6,515 bases of DNA from Candidatus Aminicenantota bacterium (lineage in GTDB: Bacteria > Acidobacteriota > Aminicenantia > Aminicenantales > JAFGAV01), in NCBI GenBank assembly GCA_016867615.1, contig VGJG01000101.1:1-6515 (forward strand), given 5' to 3'. The notes below the pieces were generated by a model. That model was not told the DNA's origin and searched no databases. It saw only the letters and a program-made list of their open reading frames with translations. This document shows positions 1 through 5,253 of this stretch, in pieces; within the stretch, counting starts at the first letter, position 1; every line of letters begins with the position of its first letter. The position numbers and the translations under genes are program-made.

Positions 1-762
1 ATGCGCCACGCCGCCCGCGTCCGCCGCACCCCCCGCCTCAGCCCCACGTTCGCCGAGGACGAGGAGCTCCGGGCCAAGCTCGACCTGGACAAGCTCGACG
101 GGGAAAAGGTCGTCATCCTCGGCCGTCACCGGGTCGTCCTGTCCCTCTTCCTCCTGGGCATGGCCGCCCTCGTCTTCGGCGTCTTGAAGTTCGGCTGGTT
201 CATCGACGAGATCGCGGGGCTGTTCCTGGCCCTGGGCGTCCTGTCGGGGATCGCCGGCCGCCTGAGCGGCGAGGACACGGCCCGCTCTTTCGTCGAGGGC
301 GCCAGGGACATGATCAACGTCGCCCTGATCATCGGCTTCGCCCGGGCCATCCTGGTCGTGGCCGAGGAGGGCCGCATCCTGGACACGATGCTGCATGCCA
401 TGGAGTCGGGCATCTCCCGCTTCCATCCCGTCATCTCCTCCCAGCTCATGTTCCTGGCCCAGTGCGTCATCAATTTCTTTGTTCATTCGGGGACGGCCCA
501 GGCGGCCCTGACCATGCCCATCATGGCTCCCCTGGGCGACCTGGTGGGCATCACCCGCCAGACGGCGGTCTTCGCCTTCCAGCTGGCCGAATACATCAAC
601 CCCATCCTGCCGACCTCGGGAGTGACCATGGGCGTCCTGGGGCTGGCCAGGCTCCGCTGGGACAAGTGGGCCCGCTGGTTCCTGCCGCTCATGCTGGTCT
701 GGATGGCCTTCGGGATGCTGGCTCTCGTACCGGCCGTTCTGACGAAGTGGGGGCCGTTCTAG
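1..762 (+). CDS. YfcC family membrane transporter, C-terminal part (5' end outside window)
   Basis: Integral inner-membrane carrier of the YfcC group (COG1288; DcuC / ion-transporter superfamily). Members are thought to move organic anions or amino acids, but the substrate here cannot be told. The 253 visible residues begin with a basic cytoplasmic-type loop (1-45), followed by hydrophobic segments near 46-63, 68-88, 105-121, 146-162 and 225-245. The recognisable family signature runs from about 157 to 216: an NFFVHSGTAQAALTMPIMAP stretch, then GITRQTAVFAFQ, then NPILPTSGVTMGVLGLA. These two re-entrant-like SG(T/Q) and PTSG elements are typical of the superfamily. Family members are usually about 450-500 residues, so only the C-terminal half is present; the ATG at base 1 is most likely an internal methionine and the gene starts upstream. 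It ends in TAG at 760-762. A structured 3' end and a new strong promoter follow, so it is probably not co-transcribed by design with the downstream genes. Confidence 0.85.
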   Translation: MRHAARVRRTPRLSPTFAEDEELRAKLDLDKLDGEKVVILGRHRVVLSLFLLGMAALVFGVLKFGWFIDEIAGLFLALGVLSGIAGRLSGEDTARSFVEGARDMINVALIIGFARAILVVAEEGRILDTMLHAMESGISRFHPVISSQLMFLAQCVINFFVHSGTAQAALTMPIMAPLGDLVGITRQTAVFAFQLAEYINPILPTSGVTMGVLGLARLRWDKWARWFLPLMLVWMAFGMLALVPAVLTKWGPF

Positions 763-765
763 GGA

Positions 766-804
766 TCGCCCTCCTGAGCCGGGCCGAGACCCGGACGCGG
801 GCGA
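766..804 (+). terminator. Nested GC-rich hairpin after the YfcC-type gene, possible transcript 3' end
   Basis: Beginning four bases after the TAG stop, TCGCCC (766-771) pairs perfectly with GGGCGA (799-804). Inside that, CCGGG (779-783) pairs with CCCGG (790-794) around a 6-base loop. The position suits a terminator or mRNA-stabilising 3' structure. No U-tract follows (the next bases are AATGATCC), so a classical intrinsic terminator is not supported, and in sequence this GC-rich some pairing is expected by chance. Confidence 0.3.
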
Positions 805-822
805 AATGATCCGCAGAAGGTC

Positions 823-850
823 TTGACAAGAGGGAATTGCGGCTTATAAT
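823..850 (+). promoter_or_regulatory. Sigma-70-type promoter for the TetR gene
   Basis: TTGACA at 823-828 and TATAAT at 845-850 are both perfect matches to the housekeeping consensus, separated by 16 bp. This is the only clearly AT-rich island in the intergenic region. Transcription would be expected to start near 857, inside the adjacent palindrome, leaving a leader of only about 14 bases before the ATG at 871. A strong core promoter covered by an operator is a typical layout for a self-repressed TetR gene. Confidence 0.85.
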
Positions 851-851
851 G

Positions 852-869
852 TGAGTGAGTATTCACTAA
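852..869 (+). promoter_or_regulatory. TetR operator 1 (autoregulatory)
   Basis: The imperfect palindrome TGAGTGAGTATTCACTAA is centred between 860 and 861; 7 of 9 base pairs are symmetric, with perfect arms AGTGA (854-858) and TCACT (863-867). It lies immediately after the -10 hexamer and over the predicted transcription start, so a bound dimer would block initiation. The same arms followed by the same TAAC recur at 1526-1542 in front of the transporter gene; over the 20 aligned bases (851-870 against 1523-1542) 15 are identical. That this is the binding site of the adjacent TetR protein is inferred from position and recurrence. Confidence 0.8.
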
Positions 870-870
870 C

Positions 871-1476
871 ATGAACGGCTCGATCTTCGCCCTGGCTTCG
901 GACACGAAGAAGAACAAAATCATCCTCGCCTGCCTGCGCATCGTGGACGAGCGCGGGGTCAAGGGCCTGACCGTGGCCCGCATCGCCCAGGAAGTCGGGT
1001 TCACCGAATCGGCCCTCTACCGGCACTTCAAATCCAAGAGGGAGATCATCGAGCTCATCCTGGACGAAGCCCTGAGCACGGCCCGGGCGCAGTACGTCGC
1101 CGTGAAAAAGGTTGCCCGCGACCCGCGCCAGCAGCTGCGCCAGCTTTTGCGTCAGCACCTGGGGTTCCTGGAGATTTATCCCGGGCTGTTCAAGATCCTC
1201 TACTCCGACGAGATCCACCTGGGCGAGGGCCATCTCCTGCAAAAGCTGGACCACCTCATCAACGAGCTGGGCACTCACATCGAGGAGATCATCGTTCAGG
1301 GGAAAAAATCGGGCGTGTTCAAGAAAGGCGTCGACGTCTCCATGGCCGGCATTCATTTCCTGGGCATCGTCCAGACGGCGTTTTCCTTCTGGTCCTTCAA
1401 GTCCAAGAGGGAGTCCTCCCTGGTCCAGACGGGGGACCGGCTGCTGGGCCAGTTTTTCCTGGGCGTCGAGGCCTGA
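871..1476 (+). CDS. TetR/AcrR family transcriptional repressor
   Basis: A 201-residue one-component repressor, the usual TetR length. The N-terminal DNA-binding domain covers about residues 12-60: helix 1 at 13-28, then the helix-turn-helix with TVARIAQEVG (34-43) and the recognition helix TESALYRHF (45-53), followed by the typical basic KSKREII. Residues 65-201 form the all-helical ligand and dimerisation domain, rich in Leu, Ile and aromatics (for example FLEIYPGLFKILY, 99-111, and the FSFWSF segment, 171-176), which would suit a hydrophobic ligand; the ligand is unknown. ATG 871 is chosen because the HTH begins at the expected distance and no better start exists. It has no Shine-Dalgarno, as the operator abuts the start codon. 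The gene lies 77 bases ahead of the transporter operon, and matching operators precede both, so it most likely represses itself and the exporter genes until an inducer binds. Confidence 0.93.
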   Translation: MNGSIFALASDTKKNKIILACLRIVDERGVKGLTVARIAQEVGFTESALYRHFKSKREIIELILDEALSTARAQYVAVKKVARDPRQQLRQLLRQHLGFLEIYPGLFKILYSDEIHLGEGHLLQKLDHLINELGTHIEEIIVQGKKSGVFKKGVDVSMAGIHFLGIVQTAFSFWSFKSKRESSLVQTGDRLLGQFFLGVEA

Positions 1477-1523
1477 CCCCATGAACGCCGGAGTCGCAAG
1501 GGGAAATTTCTTAACCGCCGATG

Positions 1524-1541
1524 AGAGTGAACGCTCACTAA
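1524..1541 (+). promoter_or_regulatory. TetR operator 2, upstream of the MMPL transporter operon
   Basis: AGTGAACGCTCACT (1526-1539) is a palindrome with perfect 5-bp arms and a CG centre; 6 of 9 pairs of the 18-bp site are symmetric. It shares the arms and the trailing TAAC with operator 1 but differs in the central bases, as expected for two sites of one regulator. It sits just upstream of the AGGAG ribosome binding site. I see no convincing -35/-10 pair in 1477-1525, so it could act on a weak overlapping promoter or as a roadblock to transcription coming from the repressor gene. Confidence 0.75.
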
Positions 1542-1542
1542 C

Positions 1543-1547
1543 AGGAG
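1543..1547 (+). promoter_or_regulatory. Ribosome binding site of the MMPL gene
   Basis: AGGAG six bases before ATG 1554. Together with the in-frame TAA at 1539-1541, which lies inside operator 2 and rules out any earlier in-frame start, it fixes the start of the transporter. Confidence 0.85.
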
Positions 1548-1553
1548 TGCCGC

Positions 1554-4469
1554 ATGTGGAGCCGATTCGCTGACTTCGTCATCAAGCGCCGGACACCGGT
1601 CCTGGGCGCGATCCTCGTCCTGTCCCTCTTTTTCGCCCTTCAGTACGGGAACCTGCGCTACGACAACCGTTTGACCCAGTGGATCCCCGAGGAGGACGAA
1701 ACGCTCAAACTCCTCAAGACCACGGGCGAGAAGTTCGGGGCCAACGAGCTCATCCTGGTCATGACCCGGCCCGCGGAGGGGGACGTTTTTTCGCCCTCCT
1801 TCCTGAAGACGGTCAAGGACCTCACCCGCGAGCTCCGGGAGCACCGCGATGTCTTCCTCGTGACCTCCCTGGCCAATGTGCCCTACATCGAGAAGTCCGG
1901 CGACATGCTGGAGATCAGGGATTTCCTGGAAACGGTCCCCGACACTCCCACGCGTCTCGAGGAGCTCAGGGCATACGCCCTCGGCAAGGAGAACTACGTG
2001 GACAACGTCGTCTCCGGCGACGGGCGCTGGCTGGCCCTGGCCGTCTACCTCAAGGCCCGGAACGACCCCATCCGGGCCTTCCGCGAAGAAGTCCTGCCGC
2101 TGGTCGAGGAGAGGCTGGGGCGCCGGGCCGAGGTCCATTATTCGGGCATCCCCTCCGACGCTTATTTCGCCGACAGGTTCGTCGCTTCGGACCTGGGGCG
2201 GCTCGTGCCCCTCATCGCCTTCCTGGTCATGCTCGTCCTGTATTTCAGCTTCCGCCGCGCTTCGGGCGTCGTCTATCCGCTCCTCGTCGTGGGCGTGGCC
2301 TCCTTCTGGGTCTTCGGCTTCATGGCCCTCTTCCGCTGGAAGATGACGCTCATCACCCCCGCCGTGCCCGTCCTGCTCATCGCCCTGGGCTCGGAATACG
2401 GCATCCACCTCATGGACCGGATCCAGGCCGAAAGCTCCGGGCCGGACCGGGCGCGGGGCGTCAGGGAGGCCGTGAAGCAGGTCGCCCCTCCGATCGCGAT
2501 GGCCGCCCTGACGACCATCGGAGGGTTTTTGTCCTTTTCCACAGCCAAGCTGAGGATCATTCAGGATTTCGGGATCCTGTCCGCCTGGGGCATCCTCTTT
2601 GCCCTGATCGTCGCCCTGACCCTTATACCCGCCGCGCGCGCCTCGGCGCGGAAGGAGGAGAAGCAATCCGCCTCCCGACCGGCGGCCGGTTTCACTCCCC
2701 TGGTCAAAGTCCTCTCCAGAGCCGTCATGAGGCGTCCCCGCCTCATCCTGGCCGTCTCGCTTATCGTTTTCCTTTTTTTCCTGGCCTGGATCCCCCGCAT
2801 CGAGCGCGAAGTGAACTTCACCGAATACTATCCCCCCGGCAGCCCGCCCCGCGCCGGGGCGGGGATCGCCCAGGAGCATTTCGGCGGGGCATACCCGCTG
2901 ACGTTGTACGTCCAGTCGGACGGCGAGGCACAGGGCGTCAAGTCCGCCGGCCTGCTGCGCCTCGTGCGGCGCGCTTCGAACTTGCTCCTCGACATCGACG
3001 GCGCCGGCCTGCCCTATTCGGCCGCCGACCTCATCCAGGAGCTCAATTTCCAGCTCAACGGCTCTTACGCCGTCCCGGACACGGACACGGGCGTCGCCAA
3101 CTTGTGGTTCTTCCTGGAGGGCCGGGCCGAGCTCGGCCAGCTCGTCACCGAGGACGCCTCCGAGTGCCTGGTCGTGGCCAAGGCCCGTTCGGCGGCCACG
3201 CCTCTGATGAGAAGCATCTTCTCCCGGCTCGGGGACTCGCTCCGCGCGGAATTCGGCGGACCCTGGCTCGAGTACCGGCCGGCCGGGCTTTCGGCCGGGC
3301 AAGCTTCCGAGGTCCGCGCGGCGGAGGCCGCGCTCGCGGCCGAGGAGCTCTCCCGGCTGGCCGTCCGCTACGGGGACGGAGCGGACTTCGACGCCGCGGA
3401 AACCCGGCGGAGGCTCATCCGGATCGCCGGGAGTCTGCCCTCACCCGGCGACCGTGACGTCCTGGAGGCGGCGGAGAGAGTTTTCGGGGACTTTGTGCGC
3501 TCCGAGGCTTTTCCGTTCTTCATGGATCCGGCCTCCCGGGAACGGCTGCTCCGGGACCTCCTCGGCGCCCGGGCCACGGCCGACGACCCTAGGCCGGGCT
3601 GGGTCGCCGCCCTGCGGAAGCACGCGCCCGCCGCCGATTACGACGCGGAGCTCGCCGCGGACGCGGCCGAGACGCTGGCCCTGAGACTCGAGGAGGCCCG
3701 GACGGCGGCCTTCGCCGCAAGGGCCTGGTCCGCGATCGAGGACCTGCTGCCCGAGAGGGCGCGGCGGGATGAGAACGCCCGAAGGAAGATCATGGGGCTC
3801 CTGGCCGAGCCCGCCGACGGCCTGGCCGTTCTTCCCGAGGGGCGCGTTGCGGCGCCGTCTTCCGGCCGGGTCGGGCTGCTGCGCATCGAGCAGAGCGGCA
3901 CACCCTCCGCCCTGGCCCGGCTCGATCATTTCCTCCTCCTCTCCCAGGTCCAGTCCCTGGCCCTGGCTCTGGTCGTGACCTTCCTGCTCATGTCGGCCAT
4001 GAGAAAGTCTTTCCGCCTGGGCATCGTCAGCCTCGTGCCCATCCTGGTCACCGTGGCCGCGGTCTACGGCACGCTGGGGTTGGCCGGCGTCCCCCTGGAT
4101 TACGCCACGATGATGATCGCCGGACTGTCGCTCGGCGTGGGCATCGACTACACCATCCATTTCGTCTATGGCGTGAAGCGTGCCCTGGAGAGGACGGGGA
4201 GCCTGGAGGAAGCCGTGGCCGCCGCCTACGAGGAGAAGGGCAGGGCCATCCTGGCCAACTCCCTGGCCGTAACCATGGGCTTCCTCGTCCTCCTCCTGTC
4301 GAGCATGAGCCCCCTGCGGCATTTCGGGGGGATGATGGTCGTCTCCATGCTGCTCGCCGCGCTGGCCTCGCTGACCACCCTGCCGGCGCTGCTGCTGTGG
4401 GTCAAGCCATTTAAGCGGACGGCCGGAACGGCCCCGGCGCCCGGCGCGGCTCTCAAGAAGAAATCATAA
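1554..4469 (+). CDS. RND superfamily transporter, MMPL family (COG1033-type), inner-membrane exporter
   Basis: A 971-residue inner-membrane pump with the duplicated RND fold, expected to be driven by proton motive force and to move lipids or other hydrophobic molecules towards the periplasm. First half: TM1 about 14-32, periplasmic domain about 33-215, TM2 216-233, TM3 238-260, TM4 267-288, TM5 312-330, TM6 337-360. Second half: TM7 397-413, periplasmic domain about 414-797, TM8 798-815, TM9 821-844, TM10 849-872, TM11 898-917, TM12 924-949, then a basic tail ending KKKS. TM4 carries GSEYGIH (279-285) and TM10 carries GIDYTIH (863-869); these match the Asp-Tyr proton-relay positions known from MmpL3, here Glu281-Tyr282 and Asp865-Tyr866. 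The second periplasmic domain is about 380 residues against about 185 for the first, because of an Ala/Glu/Arg-rich helical stretch. The gene follows a TetR operator and precedes LolA-like and barrel genes. HpnN-like hopanoid transport is a possible relative, but nothing here shows hopanoid specificity. Confidence 0.92.
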   Translation: MWSRFADFVIKRRTPVLGAILVLSLFFALQYGNLRYDNRLTQWIPEEDETLKLLKTTGEKFGANELILVMTRPAEGDVFSPSFLKTVKDLTRELREHRDVFLVTSLANVPYIEKSGDMLEIRDFLETVPDTPTRLEELRAYALGKENYVDNVVSGDGRWLALAVYLKARNDPIRAFREEVLPLVEERLGRRAEVHYSGIPSDAYFADRFVASDLGRLVPLIAFLVMLVLYFSFRRASGVVYPLLVVGVASFWVFGFMALFRWKMTLITPAVPVLLIALGSEYGIHLMDRIQAESSGPDRARGVREAVKQVAPPIAMAALTTIGGFLSFSTAKLRIIQDFGILSAWGILFALIVALTLIPAARASARKEEKQSASRPAAGFTPLVKVLSRAVMRRPRLILAVSLIVFLFFLAWIPRIEREVNFTEYYPPGSPPRAGAGIAQEHFGGAYPLTLYVQSDGEAQGVKSAGLLRLVRRASNLLLDIDGAGLPYSAADLIQELNFQLNGSYAVPDTDTGVANLWFFLEGRAELGQLVTEDASECLVVAKARSAATPLMRSIFSRLGDSLRAEFGGPWLEYRPAGLSAGQASEVRAAEAALAAEELSRLAVRYGDGADFDAAETRRRLIRIAGSLPSPGDRDVLEAAERVFGDFVRSEAFPFFMDPASRERLLRDLLGARATADDPRPGWVAALRKHAPAADYDAELAADAAETLALRLEEARTAAFAARAWSAIEDLLPERARRDENARRKIMGLLAEPADGLAVLPEGRVAAPSSGRVGLLRIEQSGTPSALARLDHFLLLSQVQSLALALVVTFLLMSAMRKSFRLGIVSLVPILVTVAAVYGTLGLAGVPLDYATMMIAGLSLGVGIDYTIHFVYGVKRALERTGSLEEAVAAAYEEKGRAILANSLAVTMGFLVLLLSSMSPLRHFGGMMVVSMLLAALASLTTLPALLLWVKPFKRTAGTAPAPGAALKKKS
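3261..3878 (+). other. Extra helical region in the second periplasmic domain of the MMPL transporter
   Basis: Residues about 570-775 of the transporter lie between the end of the normal alpha/beta periplasmic core (near RAEFGG, 564-569) and the segment that normally follows it before TM8 (IEQSGTPSALARLDHF, 778-793). The stretch is rich in Ala, Glu, Arg, Asp and Leu, has long amphipathic helix-like runs (585-603, 613-625, 633-650, 697-729), and lacks hydrophobic membrane segments. Its boundaries are my estimate from comparison with the first half and general family knowledge. Confidence 0.5.
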
Positions 4470-4472
4470 ACA

Positions 4473-4477
4473 AGGAG
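4473..4477 (+). promoter_or_regulatory. Ribosome binding site of the LolA-like gene
   Basis: AGGAG lies five bases before ATG 4483, in the 13-base gap after the transporter stop (TAA 4467-4469). There is no room for a separate promoter or terminator, which supports one transcript. Confidence 0.85.
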
Positions 4478-4482
4478 TCATC

Positions 4483-5253
4483 ATGAATAAAAAAATCACA
4501 ACCCTGGTGTGCCTCGGGATATTTTGCCTGGGAGCGGGCATTTCCGCCCGCGGACAGAGCGCCGAGGAGATCCTGGGCAAGGTGGACGCGGCCGTCAGCG
4601 GCGCGGCGGCGCCCCGGGACATGGAGGCGGTCATGACCATGACCATCACCTCCGCCTCGGGGGCGGTCAAGACGCGCCGCCTCCGCGTCTGGTCCCAGGC
4701 CGCCGGCGGCGGCGCGTCGCGGCGCCTGATGAAGTTCCTCTCGCCGCCCGACGTCCGGGACATCGGCTTCCTGAGCCTGTCCGACGACCAGATGTACCTC
4801 TACCTTCCCGAGTTCCGCCGCATCCGGCGCATCGCCTCCCACAACAAGAGCGAGAACTTCGTCGGCTCGGATTTTTCCTACGAGGACCTCGGCGCCTCGG
4901 CCTTTTCCCTCTCCTACGCCCCCTCCCTGGCCGGGCAGGACGACGCGACCTGGACGCTCGTCCTGGAGCGCAAGCCGGGGTCGGACAAGCTTTACAAGAG
5001 GATCAGGCTCGTCGTCTCCAAGGAAGCGCTCCTTCCGGTCCGGATGGAGATCCATGACAACTCGGGCGCGCTGGTCAAGGTCGAGGAGCAGGAGAACGGC
5101 CGCGCGGGTTCGTACCGGGTCCCGGTCCTGATCCGCATGAAGGACGTCAAGTCCGGGTCGCGCACCGAGCTGGTCATGAGCGACATCAAGGTCGACCGGG
5201 GGTTGACGGACGAGGTGTTCACCCAGAGAAACCTCCAGCGGAGGGCCCAGTGA
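4483..5253 (+). CDS. Outer membrane lipoprotein-sorting family protein (LolA-like), periplasmic
   Basis: A 256-residue exported protein of the LolA-like group (COG2834-type; LolA_like family) that often sits beside MMPL/RND transporters. The N-terminus MNKKITTLVCLGIFCLGAG is a classical Sec signal peptide, with cleavage probably near residues 22-24; neither Cys10 nor Cys15 has a proper lipobox, so the mature form is likely soluble. Family hallmarks occur in order: SPPDVRDIGFLSL (87-99), DDQMYLYLPEFRRIRRI (101-117), FVGSDFSYEDL (126-136), a basic beta-strand region (160-190), and the C-terminal DRGLTDEVFTQRNLQR (238-253). LolA folds are open half-barrels that shelter acyl chains; here the likely role is to accept a hydrophobic cargo from the MMPL pump and carry it to the outer membrane. 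True lipoprotein-chaperone LolA is less likely, because that gene is normally not found in such an operon and this is the longer family. Its stop overlaps the start of the barrel gene. Confidence 0.88.
   Translation: MNKKITTLVCLGIFCLGAGISARGQSAEEILGKVDAAVSGAAAPRDMEAVMTMTITSASGAVKTRRLRVWSQAAGGGASRRLMKFLSPPDVRDIGFLSLSDDQMYLYLPEFRRIRRIASHNKSENFVGSDFSYEDLGASAFSLSYAPSLAGQDDATWTLVLERKPGSDKLYKRIRLVVSKEALLPVRMEIHDNSGALVKVEEQENGRAGSYRVPVLIRMKDVKSGSRTELVMSDIKVDRGLTDEVFTQRNLQRRAQ
5240..5252 (+). promoter_or_regulatory. Ribosome binding site and overlapping GTG start of the barrel gene
   Basis: GGAGG at 5240-5244 lies five bases before GTG 5250-5252, and GTGA (5250-5253) joins this start to the TGA stop of the LolA-like gene. 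The reading frame from this GTG immediately encodes a signal peptide, whereas the first in-frame ATG (5337) would skip it, so the GTG is the real start. The 4-base overlap implies translational coupling. Confidence 0.85.

Noticed and set aside
844..1482. A 212-codon - strand frame opposite the TetR gene
   Set aside because: The + strand encodes a textbook TetR HTH with promoter and operator; the antisense product has no recognisable features.
1481..1573. Small + strand ORF of 30 codons in the gap, overlapping the start of the transporter, with GAGG nine bases upstream
   Set aside because: It could be a leader peptide, but its codons run straight through the operator and it shows no attenuator-like codon run or hairpin; too little to call a gene.
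1353..3302. A 649-codon open frame on the - strand opposite the transporter's 5' half
   Set aside because: Its product is a Gly/Asp/Glu/Arg-rich composition with no domain-like pattern, as expected for the complement of high-GC coding DNA; the + strand frame encodes clear MMPL motifs and membrane segments.
1679..3457. A 592-codon + strand frame inside the transporter gene
   Set aside because: The Arg/Pro/Gly/His-rich translation is a frame-shift shadow of the transporter; it has no ribosome binding site or recognisable domain.
3441..4322. A 293-codon - strand frame opposite the transporter's 3' half
   Set aside because: Low-complexity Gly/Gln/His-rich product, lying opposite the TM8-TM11 coding region; a GC-driven shadow.
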